This document shows, piece by piece, positions 8,375 to 16,712 of a stretch of 46,559 bases of DNA. The translations under genes were made by a program, and so were the position numbers. Where the stretch lies: positions 1 through 46,559 of the forward strand of contig CAZLDS010000021.1 in NCBI GenBank assembly GCA_964558395.1, in the 5' to 3' direction. The notes below the pieces were generated by a model. It worked only from the letters and a program-made list of their open reading frames with translations, did no database searches and was not told the DNA's origin. Origin of the DNA: CSP1-5 sp964558395. Lineage in GTDB: Bacteria > Methylomirabilota > Methylomirabilia > Methylomirabilales > CSP1-5. Numbering within the stretch: the first letter of the stretch is position 1; every line of letters begins with the position of its first letter.

Positions 8375-8986
8375 ATGGGTGTCGCGCCAAAAACAAAGCA
8401 ATGCGAACATTGCGGGAAAAGAATCAATGTTCGATTGAGAACGTGCCCCTTATGTGCTGGGAGAATCAAGGAGCGGGTGGCGCCAAGGAAAGCGGTCTGC
8501 CCACGATGCGACGTGTCGCTCAAAATCCATGTCTCCCGTGAGGATCGTGAGGAATATGACATCTGTCCACGGTGTGGCGGCCTATGGCTGGACCGGGCCG
8601 AGTTTCACCGGGAGACTCGCAAGACAAACGTGTACCGGCATCACCCGAAGGGAGACGAGTATCTGAAGGGTCCCCTCAGGGACCCTGTGAAATATGTTCC
8701 GTGTGTCCGGTGCGGACAGCGGATGAATCGAAGGAATTTTGGCCGGATATCCGGGGTTATCATTGATGAGTGCCAGTCACATGGTGTGTGGCTTGATGCG
8801 GGTGAACTGGAAAAGATACGGCATTTCATTGCGGACGGGGGTCTCGAAAGATCTCGGGACCGGGCAATCGAAGAGGTTCGCACTGAGCTTAAAGACCTGG
8901 CGACCAAGGTCGGCAAGGTTGCGTTTACCCATAAACTTATTCACTTCTGGAATCCTAAGAGGTGGCTCTTCACCGGCTTCCGATGA
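8375..8986 (+). CDS. Multi-zinc-ribbon protein (zf-TFIIB type)
   Basis: The 203-residue product has three CxxC-based ribbons. The N-terminal one is CEHCGKR with CPLCAGR. The second is a TFIIB-like unit, CPRCDVSLKIHV then CPRCGGLWLDRAEF. The third is CVRCGQRMNRRNF then an incomplete ECQSHGVWLDAGELEKI. The GxWLDxxE signature marks the zf-TFIIB family, usually found in small bacterial proteins of unknown role. The rest is a charged helix and a basic tail ending WNPKRWLFTGFR. The gene has its own sigma-54 site and is followed by a terminator-like hairpin at 9069. Confidence 0.75.
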   Translation: MGVAPKTKQCEHCGKRINVRLRTCPLCAGRIKERVAPRKAVCPRCDVSLKIHVSREDREEYDICPRCGGLWLDRAEFHRETRKTNVYRHHPKGDEYLKGPLRDPVKYVPCVRCGQRMNRRNFGRISGVIIDECQSHGVWLDAGELEKIRHFIADGGLERSRDRAIEEVRTELKDLATKVGKVAFTHKLIHFWNPKRWLFTGFR

Positions 8987-9068
8987 TGGAACCGGGTCGC
9001 CATAACCGTTAGGCCAGCCTTGGCAGAACCGACGGCGTACCTCAGCGTCTGGGCGCCTTTGCGGGCGC

Positions 9069-9098
9069 AGCCACCCCGCTAAGGCTTTTTATTTTTTT
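9069..9098 (+). terminator. Weak rho-independent terminator
   Basis: AGCC (9069-9072) pairs with GGCT (9083-9086), directly followed by TTTTATTTTTTT. A second small GCGCC/GGCGC hairpin lies just upstream. It would close the zinc-ribbon transcript. Confidence 0.5.
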
Positions 9099-9116
9099 AT
9101 AAGGGGCCCAGGGCGT

Positions 9117-9122
9117 TATACT
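9117..9122 (+). promoter_or_regulatory. Possible -10 element for the MBL/rhodanese gene
   Basis: TATACT at 9117-9122 lies 64 bases before the ATG. The region 17 bases upstream is T-rich with no good TTGACA match, so this is tentative. Confidence 0.35.
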
Positions 9123-9185
9123 AGGTCACGGAGGGATACCCCGGGTCGGGGAAGGCTGGCCTGGTCACACAGGGGGGATGGGGCG

Positions 9186-10313
9186 ATGTACTTTAAACAG
9201 ATCCTTGACGAACGGTGCGGGTGCGCATCCTATCTCGTAGCCTCTCGCCAGTCACATGAGGCCGCGATCGTCGACCCGTCAATCGATATCCAACAATACG
9301 ACGAGCTGCTGCAGGAGCGGAGTTTTCGGTTGCGCTACGTGATCGATACGCACGTGCATGCCGATCACGTCTCGGGGGCGCGTCAGGTTCGGGCCAAGCA
9401 TGGTGCCGAGTTGTGCCTGCACGAGTCCGCACAGGTCACCTATGCGTTTCGTCCACTTAAAGATGGAAAAGAGCTGGGGCTCGGGCAGTTGCGCTTGCGC
9501 GTGTTGCACACCCCCGGTCACCGTCCCGAGCTGATCTCGATCCTGATTGTGAACCCTCCTCGCAGCCCGGAACCCTCCATGGTGCTGACGGGGGATTCGC
9601 TACTCGTCGGTGACGTGGGACGTCCGGATTTTGGCGGTGGCGACGCCACTGCTCAGTATGAGAGCATGACGCGCTTGCTGCGTCTGCCGGACTGGGTGGC
9701 GGTCTTCCCTGGCCACTTTGAGGGGCCATGTGGCAAAGGGATGTGCGGGCGACCGAACACGACGATCGGCTTTGAGCGGCTGTACAATCCGTTGGTCCGT
9801 CTGGAGCGTGGGGCCTTTATCTCGACCCTCGGGGATGGCGTGCCGGCGCGTCCCTTGAACATGACCGCCATCGAAGCGACCAACCGTGGCCTGGCCGACA
9901 TGCCGTGGGCCATGCTCACGTCCGCCCCTCCGGTTCGTGAGATCGACATCGAGGCATTGGACGCCCGCCCCCCAGACGCCGCCGTCTACGATGTGCGCGA
10001 GCCGCAGGAGTATGCCCACGGACACACGCCCGGGGCGATCAATATCCCACAAGCAGATCTGGCCTCACGGCTCGACGAGATTCCACGAAATCAGCCAGTG
10101 ATCTTGATATGCCAGTCGGGGATACGCTCATTCCGATCCGGGCAGTTTCTGAAGCAGATGGGCATCGCTCAGGTGGCGAGCGTCAAAGGGGGAACATCGG
10201 CTTGGCGCAAGGCCGGAAAAGCCGTTGCCGTCACCGACACCGGCGTGGAAGAGCTCCGCGTCACCGAATCTGAATGGACCCACGCCGGCGCCCGGAATAG
10301 CGCGCAGATGTAG
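9186..10313 (+). CDS. MBL-fold hydrolase fused to rhodanese (persulfide dioxygenase-like)
   Basis: The 375-residue product joins a metallo-beta-lactamase fold domain to a C-terminal rhodanese. Metal ligands are visible in THVHADHVSG (residues 56-65), HTPGHRPE, TGDSLLVGDVGRPD and FPGHFEG. The order matches the ETHE1/Blh group, which oxidises glutathione persulfide with a mono-iron centre. The rhodanese part runs from about residue 258 (YDVREPQEYAHGH) and has the active-site loop CQSGIRS, so sulfur transfer is plausible. The combined role would be sulfide or persulfide detoxification in the cytoplasm. The gene seems to be transcribed alone or with the next gene 33 bases on. Confidence 0.82.
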   Translation: MYFKQILDERCGCASYLVASRQSHEAAIVDPSIDIQQYDELLQERSFRLRYVIDTHVHADHVSGARQVRAKHGAELCLHESAQVTYAFRPLKDGKELGLGQLRLRVLHTPGHRPELISILIVNPPRSPEPSMVLTGDSLLVGDVGRPDFGGGDATAQYESMTRLLRLPDWVAVFPGHFEGPCGKGMCGRPNTTIGFERLYNPLVRLERGAFISTLGDGVPARPLNMTAIEATNRGLADMPWAMLTSAPPVREIDIEALDARPPDAAVYDVREPQEYAHGHTPGAINIPQADLASRLDEIPRNQPVILICQSGIRSFRSGQFLKQMGIAQVASVKGGTSAWRKAGKAVAVTDTGVEELRVTESEWTHAGARNSAQM

Positions 10314-10346
10314 TGCCGACTCCTCGCCACCGTTGGACTGACCGGT

Positions 10347-11153
10347 ATGTTCGTCGAGCAAAAATTCATTAAGTTTCTGCACGCGCTTCAGCTGCACCGC
10401 AAGCTGCCTCACGCCAAGCACTCTCGCGTACACGAAGATGAGCACCGTCGTACCCACGAGGTCTTTCAAGCCTCAACGATTAATGCCCTCGTCGAAGGGG
10501 TGTATGATGGTGAGATGACCTATGGTGAGTTGCGTGCCCATGGCGATTTTGGTCTCGGCACCTTCAATGCCTTGGACGGCGAGATGATCGCTTTCGATGG
10601 GTTGTTTTATCAGATAAAGTCAGATGGCGTCGCCTACCCGGTGGACGATGCCCAGCAGACACCATTTGCGATCGTACAATTCTTTGGACCGGAGGTTCGA
10701 CAGGACCTCGGCCGAGCAATGGACTATGAACAGCTCAAAGGCCATCTGCACAGTGTGATCCCGAGCACGAATTTCTTCTACGCGATCCGAATCGATGGCT
10801 TGTTCAGGTACATGAAGACCCGCAGCGTGCCTCGACAAACGAAGCCATACCCGCCGCTGATTGAGGTCACGAAGACACAGCCGGTCTTCGAGTTTTCAGA
10901 TGTGTCGGGGACACTGGTGGGATTTCGTTTTCCCGACTACGCCCAGGGCATCAATGTACCGGGCTATCATTTGCACTTCCTCACCGAGGACCGGAAGGCG
11001 GGGGGTCATATCCTTGACTGTCGACTGCAACAGGGCAAGATGATGGTCGAGCATACGTCGAACTTCCATATGGAACTGCCCTCGCGAGGAACGTTCCTCG
11101 ATGCCGATCTGGCGAAAGACCAACGGGAAACTCTGCGGCAGGCAGAGGAATGA
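10347..11153 (+). CDS. budA: Alpha-acetolactate decarboxylase
   Basis: The 268-residue product matches the acetolactate decarboxylase family from about residue 38 (FQASTINALVEGVYDGEMT) through GTFNALDGEMIAFDG, the VPGYHLHFL segment with two zinc-ligand histidines, GGHIL with the third, and the final HTSNFHMELP. It should convert (S)-alpha-acetolactate to (R)-acetoin and CO2. No acetolactate synthase is adjacent, so its pathway setting is not shown here. The first 37 residues are basic and His-rich and are not typical of the family. The start at 10347 lacks a good ribosome site and may be too early or too late. Confidence 0.85.
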   Translation: MFVEQKFIKFLHALQLHRKLPHAKHSRVHEDEHRRTHEVFQASTINALVEGVYDGEMTYGELRAHGDFGLGTFNALDGEMIAFDGLFYQIKSDGVAYPVDDAQQTPFAIVQFFGPEVRQDLGRAMDYEQLKGHLHSVIPSTNFFYAIRIDGLFRYMKTRSVPRQTKPYPPLIEVTKTQPVFEFSDVSGTLVGFRFPDYAQGINVPGYHLHFLTEDRKAGGHILDCRLQQGKMMVEHTSNFHMELPSRGTFLDADLAKDQRETLRQAEE

Positions 11154-11189
11154 TCACGGGACGGAACCTTGGTGGGATGTCGGCATAGG

Positions 11190-11556
11190 TCAGGGTTTGG
11201 CCGTGCCGCTCCAAGGGAGGAATGGTCCGTCAACGGCGGACACGACCGTCCTCTGACACGTTCCATGGTCATAGTAGAACAGGTCACCTGTCTGGACCGG
11301 ACGGTTTTGGGAGTCTTCGAGCACCGGACGGACCTGGGAATCGGCCAAAGTGAAAAATTCACCGCACGTGTCACAGGTGTAGGACCTGCGGATTGTCGAT
11401 GCATCGTAGGTCGGCACGGCTTCTGATTCGGTCATGATCGACTCGATAACCTCATAGATCTGCTGTCGCGTCTCCTCTGCCACATCGAAGAAATTCCAAT
11501 CCGTCCGAAGCACCGTCGGCAGCGCGGTCGTTCAAGTAGACTTTGTACTTCGCCAT
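11190..11556 (-). pseudogene. Hypothetical protein with CxxC motif, one frameshift near its start
   Basis: On the minus strand, ATG at 11556 follows AAGGA and opens MAKYKVYLNDRA. The frame then fails. Dropping into the next frame from about 11524 gives a clean continuation, LPTVLRTDWNFFDVAEETRQ, to the stop at 11190. Together they make a protein of about 121 residues with a CDTCGEFF knuckle. One base seems to be missing. A shorter product could start at the GTG encoding VLRTDWNFF (11511-11513), but no ribosome site supports that. The family is not recognised. The acidic, helical first half plus a small Cys knuckle could be a regulatory protein. Confidence 0.5.
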
Positions 11557-11756
11557 GTCCGACTCATCCTTAAAGTCGAGGAATTCAATGCCGTGGCCGT
11601 GGGCCCCGTGACCAGTCGGCCGTTCCCAAGCGATACCAATTGGGGCAACCATAGGTGCATGACCGCTTCCGCTAGAATGAAGTGAGCAGTGGAGTCGGAG
11701 CGCTGAGCTTACCCCGGAACACGCGAGGCGCATCAAGGCCCAGAGTGGGGAAAAGC

Positions 11757-11786
11757 GAAAGGGCCTCGAATTCTCGAGGCCCTTCC
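11757..11786 (-). terminator. Terminator of the cold-shock gene
   Basis: A perfect 11-bp stem (11759-11769 with 11774-11784, AAGGGCCTCGA / TCGAGGCCCTT, 4-base loop). It lies 26 bases beyond the csp stop on the minus strand, followed there by TTTCGCTTTT. Confidence 0.7.
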
Positions 11787-11809
11787 TACCCAGAGCTGGA
11801 TGCGCCCAA

Positions 11810-12013
11810 CTATAGCTTGACGACGTTGGCCGCCTGCTTACCCTTCGGTCCTTCCACGACATCGAACTCGAGCGACTGCCCCTCGGTCAAAGTTTTGAAT
11901 CCGTCGCCCTGGATTGCCGAAAAGTGTACAAATACATCAGGACCATCTGGTCGCTCGATGAATCCGTAACCCTTGGTGTCGTTGAACCACTTCACAGTGC
12001 CGGTGTAACGCAT
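11810..12013 (-). CDS. cspA: Cold-shock domain protein
   Basis: The 67-residue product is a complete CSD protein that binds single-stranded RNA and DNA as an RNA chaperone. RNP1 is visible as KGYGFIE (residues 14-20) and RNP2 as VFVHF (27-31). The start MRYTGTVKWFN and the end GKQAANVVKL match the family's normal length. The ATG at 12013 follows AAAGGGGGG on the minus strand. The upstream 150 bases form a structured leader with a terminator-like hairpin, which suggests control at the RNA level. A strong terminator follows the gene. Confidence 0.93.
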   Translation of the reverse strand: MRYTGTVKWFNDTKGYGFIERPDGPDVFVHFSAIQGDGFKTLTEGQSLEFDVVEGPKGKQAANVVKL

Positions 12014-12166
12014 GTGCTATTATCCCCCCTTTCTCTGTGGGATCCCCGGTGGTTGCCCAGGGAACGAGGTCCCGTCGAAACGAGACCTGATTGCATAAAA
12101 AAACCGCAGGGGCTTTACATGAAGCCCTTGCGGTTTCCGTTTCCACAACAAGCCGATCACGAAAGC
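12014..12166 (-). promoter_or_regulatory. Structured leader of the cold-shock gene
   Basis: Between the promoter at 12173-12200 and the csp start the transcript would contain a complete terminator hairpin at 12097-12133. A stable hairpin follows at about 12068-12087 (GGTCTCG / CGGGACC, 6-base loop), with further GC-rich pairing before the AAAGGGGGG ribosome site. This could be an attenuator or temperature-responsive leader, or it could hold a separate short RNA ending at the terminator. Confidence 0.45.
12097..12133 (-). terminator. Terminator hairpin inside the csp leader
   Basis: A 12-bp stem (12104-12115 with 12122-12133, one G-T pair, 6-base loop) is followed on the minus strand by seven T residues (12103-12097). 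It lies about 85 bases before the csp start codon and downstream of the likely promoter. Confidence 0.75.
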
Positions 12167-12172
12167 AAAAAG

Positions 12173-12200
12173 CCATAACCTGTGTCTCTCTGCCTGTCAA
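12173..12200 (-). promoter_or_regulatory. Sigma-70 type promoter upstream of csp
   Basis: On the minus strand, TTGACA (12200-12195), a 16-base spacer and TTATGG (12178-12173). The -10 match is modest. Confidence 0.45.
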
Positions 12201-12255
12201 GCGGTATTTTTCTTTGTGATGGCCCTCGGTGCGTACACCAGCGCAGACATACTCC

Positions 12256-12540
12256 TCAGCCCGCGGCCGGGAACAAATCACCATTGCTTGGCTGGACATC
12301 GGTCGGTCGATAGACTCGACCGGCTGCTTGACCGGCAAGCTCGATCTGCCTCAGAATGCGCAGGATGGTGATGCGGGTCTGGTCGTAGCGCACGGCGAAG
12401 CGCTGGCGCACCGAATCGTAGCGTACATTCAGAATACCCTCTAATCATCGGAGCAAGTTCACCAGGTTCGCCGCCAGGTGGTTCGATCCATTCTCTGAGT
12501 AATCCGAACCTTTCACCTGCAGCGTGATCTCCAGGCTCAT
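12256..12540 (-). pseudogene. HMA-like small protein interrupted by in-frame TGA
   Basis: ATG at 12540 on the minus strand follows GGGGGAG. The first 31 codons end at TGA (12447-12445). The same frame then stays open for another 62 codons to the TGA at 12258-12256, and the sequence after the stop is clearly domain-like. LEGILNVRYDSVRQRFAVRYD and the following ILRILRQIELAG resemble the second half of a heavy-metal-associated (HMA) ferredoxin-like fold. The usual metal-binding CxxC is absent from the first half (GSDYSENGSNH in that place), so any product would not bind metal the usual way. The TGA falls where homologues tend to have a basic or polar residue, so CGA to TGA mutation is the simple explanation. 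Confidence 0.5.
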
Positions 12541-12788
12541 AGCGCTCCCCCCGCGATCGGACGAAGGCCCGCAACCACCCCCATGAGGCCTCGCACAATT
12601 CTTCGCCAAACCCGTCTCCGCTTCATGTGGATTCCCTCCACCAACACGTCGAGACTCAGGTTGCCACAACCGTACCAAGAACGCTGGCTAGGAGGACAAC
12701 GAGGTAACTTGGTGAATTTTCCAGAACATATGAGCCGTCAACCCATCCTGCCCCCGAAAGCCGGGGCGCGGTGGCGGTGGAAATCCTG

Positions 12789-13541
12789 TCAAGCTGTCAG
12801 GGGGTAAGCCGAGGGTGGACACTTTGTCGGAGGGGTAAAGGCCAGGGATGTCTGCGCAGCACTGCCCGGGGCGATCTCGCTGAGGAAGCGTCTGTATTGC
12901 ACGCGGCTCTTCCACAAACCGCAACGGCTCGGTGCCGTGACAGGACCTCTTGTGGCCTTTGAATGCTGCCAGATCACGGCGCCTTCGGCCGGCACGGACG
13001 CTTGGGGGAGCTCCAGCCCGAGGCGGCATACGGTTCCGCGTGTCACCGCTTCTAGCAGTTAAGTCAGAACGCCGCCAAGGCTCAGATTCCCCGTGTGGCC
13101 CACGATCTCGCGGGTTGGCTCTTTACTGTCACGCAGGAGATACCGAACCGGAATCTGGACCTGGAACCGTGGATGTAATCGCTGACTCGGGCTGCGCGTC
13201 TCGGCTGTGTCCAGAGCCATGCTGACGACCTCAAGCAGGCTTTCTTTTCCAAGGCGCTCGGACACAAAGAACTCCGCACCGGCGCGAAAGGCCTTCTCAG
13301 TGTACGTCAAGTCGGGTGGGGCGGTGAGGCCGACCACAGGAATGTGCCAGAGGAGGGGATCCTGTTTCAGGCGCTGGCATGTGCTGACACTGTCGAGCCC
13401 AGGCACGATCATATCCAGAATGATGACGACGGGCTGATCCGTGCGGGCCTTTTCGATTCCGGACAGGCCATCGAAAGCCGAGATGACATCATAGCCTTCC
13501 CGTGCGAGAATACGATGAAAACCTTGACACTTCTCCGGCAT
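12789..13541 (-). pseudogene. Response regulator - PilZ fusion, decayed
   Basis: The minus-strand frame reads a receiver domain from RILAREGYDVISAFDG through VVIILDMIVPGLDS (phospho-acceptor Asp) to VVGLTAPPDLTYTEKAF, followed by a PilZ start (HPRFQVQIPVRYLL). The N-terminal strand with the acidic pair is missing: a fragment VKVFIV in another frame joins directly to RILAREG, so roughly 15-20 residues are deleted. Inside PilZ the frame hits TAA right after NLSLGGVLT (13061-13059). The same frame then continues with LLEAVTRGTVCRLGLELP and AEGAVIWQH, and further frame changes appear near the C-terminus (RFVEEPRAIQ / YRRFLSEIAPG). Divergent from msrA. Confidence 0.65.
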
Positions 13542-13637
13542 TTGGTGATGCCTAACGCCCGTGAGGAGATGCAGGACGGAAACGGAGGAGGCACTGTGAG
13601 AAGCCCATCGCCGGCACAACCGACGACACGGAGAAAA

Positions 13638-14267
13638 ATGGTAAAGAACCCATGGACTTTTCTGGGTTTACTCTTCACCGGCGGGCTCCTTGTCTTGAGC
13701 GCAGTCACCACCGTCGATGGCGACATCAACCGTGAGAAAGTCGGCGATGAATCCGCTATTGCGACGTTCGCGGGGGGTTGCTTCTGGTGCATGGAGCACC
13801 CGTTCGATGAACTCGATGGGGTGATATCGACGACGGCTGGCTACATCGGCGGCCACAAGGCACATCCGACATATCAGGAAGTGTCCGCGGGCGGCACCGG
13901 GCATGCCGAAGCGGTCCAGGTTGTCTATGATCCTAAGAAGATCAGCTTTGAAAGGTTGCTGGAGGTTTTCTGGCGGAATATTGATCCGCTGGACAAGACC
14001 GGCCAGTTCTGCGACAGGGGAAACCAGTATCGCTCGGCGATTTTTTACCATAGTGAGGACCAGAAACGCCTGGCTGAGCAGTCAAAAAAAGTGCTGGAAG
14101 ACTCGAAGCGGGTCTCCCAACCGATCGTTACCGAGATCGTCTCCGCCTCGGTATTCTACCCCGCCGAGGATTATCACCAGGATTACTACCGGAAGAATCC
14201 AGTTCGATATAAGGTGTACCGCTACCTCTGCGGTCGGGATCAGCGTCTTCACGAGCTGTGGGACTAG
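13638..14267 (+). CDS. msrA: Peptide methionine-S-sulfoxide reductase MsrA, membrane-anchored or exported
   Basis: The ATG at 13638 follows GGAG and gives 209 residues. An N-terminal hydrophobic segment (residues 6-26) is a signal peptide or anchor, so the enzyme probably works outside the cytoplasm. The MsrA domain starts at about residue 40 with AIATFAGGCFWCMEHPFD; Cys48 is the catalytic residue. GYIGGHKAHPTYQEVSAGGTGHAE, ILFWRNIDP-like (FWRNIDPLDKTGQF), GNQYRSAIFYH and AEDYHQDYYRKNP are all present. It repairs S-epimers of methionine sulfoxide. The frame extends upstream to 13344, but that part only overlaps the antisense regulator pseudogene. Confidence 0.9.
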   Translation: MVKNPWTFLGLLFTGGLLVLSAVTTVDGDINREKVGDESAIATFAGGCFWCMEHPFDELDGVISTTAGYIGGHKAHPTYQEVSAGGTGHAEAVQVVYDPKKISFERLLEVFWRNIDPLDKTGQFCDRGNQYRSAIFYHSEDQKRLAEQSKKVLEDSKRVSQPIVTEIVSASVFYPAEDYHQDYYRKNPVRYKVYRYLCGRDQRLHELWD

Positions 14268-14406
14268 ATCGAAGAGGGTTTAGGCGATCCCACCGTGAAG
14301 AGGGGTACCGTGAGGCCAGGAACATTGACCACGATGTTTCTGCCAGCTATCGCCATCATCCTTACCAGCGTCATCTTGAAACCCATGCTGCGGGATGGCC
14401 TGTTCG

Positions 14407-15177
14407 TTAAATCAAGGTGGGGTTCCCGCTCTCACTATTCCTCCCGACATGACTCGCGACTATCCCAACACCAACCCTTACGCCACCCTCGTTTTCCGGA
14501 GATGCGGAAGCAAAAGAGTCTCTCCTGAACTGCAGTTCTTCCACCAGCGCGGAGAGGTGCGTCGCCTCGGTCCGTTGTAATCTTAGAAAGCGGACCCCAA
14601 AACCGGCCGGAAAGGAGTTTGTGCTTTGTAAGCGGTTAGTCCAGACGACGCGACTCCAGAGCGAGAAGATATGCATAAGCTCCGGGGGGGCGACGTGCAA
14701 GAGGACGTCTTGACCGGGACAGAGCGGTTCAGGGGTCGCAATAAACATTCCGCTCTGGCTGAGGTTGAGACAGGTTCCCACGGCCGATCTCTCCAGGTCC
14801 GTGTACTCAACGGGAAACCGGGTGGAGATCCTAGCGTGGCGCTGCCGTTTCCTCCCATTGAGGACCTGCTTGAGGCGCGGGACATCGAGGTCCCGGGTGA
14901 AGGCAACGCCGTGACCTGTGACCGTCCCCAGATCGGTAAGAAGGACTTTGCCCCCCCAGGTTACCTGACTGCGAATCTCTGGGCCCTCGCCCAGGCGAAC
15001 CATCAACCGGGTAAGGCGGGGAAGGCAGGTTGAAAGCAGAACTAATGCACCGCCGGGGCTGACATCCCGCGTCTTCCCCTGGATGTACTTCGGGGGCGCT
15101 CCTGGAGCAAAAACGGTGCACTGGGCAGGAACGTAAACTTCAATCCGAGGATACCGACGGTATGCAGACCGCCCCAT
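14407..15177 (-). CDS. Tandem PilZ protein
   Basis: The 256-residue product holds two PilZ domains. Domain 1 (residues about 5-108) has RRYPR and DVSPGG. Domain 2 (about 110-215) has RQRHAR and NLSQSG. Both pairs fit RxxxR and [D/N]xSxxG, so both domains could bind c-di-GMP. No catalytic or membrane segment is seen, suggesting a cytoplasmic effector. The last 40 residues are low-complexity. The start at 15177 follows AAGGAGGGAAATA on the minus strand. A sigma-54 type site lies about 160 bases upstream at 15337-15350. Confidence 0.82.
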   Translation of the reverse strand: MGRSAYRRYPRIEVYVPAQCTVFAPGAPPKYIQGKTRDVSPGGALVLLSTCLPRLTRLMVRLGEGPEIRSQVTWGGKVLLTDLGTVTGHGVAFTRDLDVPRLKQVLNGRKRQRHARISTRFPVEYTDLERSAVGTCLNLSQSGMFIATPEPLCPGQDVLLHVAPPELMHIFSLWSRVVWTNRLQSTNSFPAGFGVRFLRLQRTEATHLSALVEELQFRRDSFASASPENEGGVRVGVGIVASHVGRNSESGNPTLI

Positions 15178-15336
15178 TATTTCCCTCCTTTGTCTATGCG
15201 ACGTGCCTCATGATGTGCCCTCTGGTCACAGCCTCACGTTGGGTAACGCCACGCTTTTCGTCAAAAGACCTCGGCTTCCTAGTAATTTACTCGAGAGGGA
15301 GAGGCATCACCTGGCACAGAGCGACGGACTGAAATT

Positions 15337-15350
15337 GCGACAACTGTGCC
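15337..15350 (-). promoter_or_regulatory. Sigma-54 type promoter for tandem PilZ
   Basis: Minus strand TTGGCACAGTTGTCGCAA: GG (15350-15349), ten bases, GC (15338-15337). The -24 half is perfect; the -12 half has TCGC for TTGC. Confidence 0.5.
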
Positions 15351-15574
15351 AACAGATCGTGGAAGCGGGAACGAGGACGTAACGCTTCGATTTTTCTCAA
15401 TTGACTCGGGCGGCGTCCCTTATGTCCAGGCGGGATCTGGACCGTGAGAGAAAAAGGAAAGTCTGCCATGCTGTCAGAGGATTACGCGATGACGACAATT
15501 TGTCTCATACGTGGTGGTGCATTAGATCAGCCCTTGGCGAACCATGGGAAGCGTAGCGTTCAGGGTGGGATGAG

Positions 15575-16279
15575 TCAGGAAGTTCCGCTTATGTTTTGGG
15601 TAGCGGCTTCGATGATCTTCGCCAGGGATGCGTTCGCTTGCTCGGTCAAGGACGTTCAGTCAAGGCAATGCCAGTATCTTCCGCCCCTTGGCTGCGACGC
15701 GACCTTCACGACCTCTGCCTGTCCGCGAAAGTTCAGTTCCCCCGTCCCGTATGAGAACGGCAAGGTGGCTGGGGGGGCGGAAACCCTTCGGGGAGCCAGA
15801 CGAGCGCGCCGCGCCGCTCACGATCCGCATACGCCCAGCCACCTGTCCGGGCAGCTGTTCCGAGAACGAATTCTCTGGGGCGCGTAACAAATAGCACTCA
15901 AGAGAAAATTTGACGGCCACGCGATGTTCGGATTGGGTGTCAGGAAGCGGGTTGGATGCGTCAACGGGCGAGTTGAACGTGTCGGCAAGATCCACGCTCG
16001 CGCTGCTGCCGTCGATTGTAATGAGATTGGACATGGACGGCGCTCGACCACTCCCTCATTATGCAGACTATTGTGGGCTGCCTCAAGGGCACGGCTCAAT
16101 TCGGAGAGAACACGGGCGGGGATGACTATGGCTTCCGGTTCGGGCAGCTGAGCCGCACCTTGGCCCCTGGAGCGACTGTAGACGCGCAATTCCACATGGA
16201 GCTCCCCGTCGGCCTCCTGGAGTGAGAGGCGGATCTCTTCGCCCTCATTGCGTCTAACCCGGCCTACGTTTTTATTCAT
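15575..16279 (-). pseudogene. PC4-PilZ protein, copy 1, multiply frameshifted
   Basis: Minus-strand ATG at 16279 opens MNKNVGRVRRNEGEEIRLSL, a PC4-type single-strand DNA-binding domain like that of the intact copy at 21.6-22.2 kb. The frame is lost at about residue 75. A second frame then gives the PilZ start (HRVAVKFSLECYLL, with the RxxxR arginines no longer evident). A third gives ALVWLPEGF and LNFRGQAEVVKVASQPRGGRYWHC, and then a TGA where the intact copy has Trp. Coding-like sequence continues after it (SLTEQANASLAKIIEAA) to 15575. At least two frameshifts and one stop make this a dead gene. Its sigma-54 site is also damaged. Confidence 0.7.
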
Positions 16280-16308
16280 GCATTGGACTCCCGGGAAACT
16301 CCGGGGGC

Positions 16309-16322
16309 GCAACGGGTATGTC
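16309..16322 (-). promoter_or_regulatory. Damaged sigma-54 type promoter
   Basis: Minus strand TTGACATACCCGTTGCGC matches the sites of the intact PC4-PilZ genes, but the -24 GG is GA (16322-16321). The -12 TTGC is intact. Confidence 0.4.
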
Positions 16323-16411
16323 AACCAGCCGTAGGTATTTTATGGCCTTGTGCTGGCCAGACAGATGTGGAGAATAGGGTACATCCGCTGTCTGGGAATC
16401 GACGTCCGCAC

Positions 16412-16440
16412 TTGACGCCTCTTCCCCGGTGATAGATACT
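16412..16440 (+). promoter_or_regulatory. Sigma-70 type promoter
   Basis: TTGACG at 16412-16417, a 17-base spacer and GATACT at 16435-16440. The first candidate gene downstream is the 50-codon membrane ORF at 16713, giving a leader of about 265 bases. Confidence 0.4.
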
Positions 16441-16712
16441 GAGTCCCCGTCTCTCGGCCGGTCAATCCGAAGAGGGCAGGGAGCCAACGAGGGAAGAAGG
16501 TTATCAATGATGAGAATACGCTAACTAGTGCCTCCCAATGGACTTCGCCAGTTCTTGACCAGTACCAGGGAATTACACCGTCATCCATCCAATAAACCCT
16601 TCCCGGTGAAACGTCATAAATAGGGCACTTTTCTTGCATAGGCACCGATGGGTCTCCATGGGATGACCCGAGACAGACAACTGAGAATATTGTGGGCGAA
16701 GTTGGTGGCGAC

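Larger units (their letters stand above)
16280..16712. other. Intergenic region, 433 bases
   Basis: Contains the damaged sigma-54 site at 16309 (minus) and a TTGACG/GATACT promoter at 16412 (plus). No coding sequence is convincing on either strand. Confidence 0.5.

Noticed and set aside
12445..12447. TGA in the HMA-like gene as selenocysteine
   Set aside because: It is not at the metal-binding loop and I saw no hairpin with the right loop distance; CGA to TGA mutation is simpler.
13344..13637. Upstream extension of the msrA frame
   Set aside because: It is antisense to the receiver-PilZ pseudogene, and the ATG at 13638 has a ribosome site and a signal-anchor segment.
15287..15469. Minus-strand frame of 60 codons
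   Set aside because: No ribosome site or family signal, and a sigma-54 promoter for the tandem PilZ gene lies inside it.
15575..15720. TGA read as Trp (altered genetic code), prompted by TGA in place of Trp in PC4-PilZ copy 1
   Set aside because: Intact genes in the window use TGG for Trp and TGA as a normal stop, and copy 1 has frameshifts as well.
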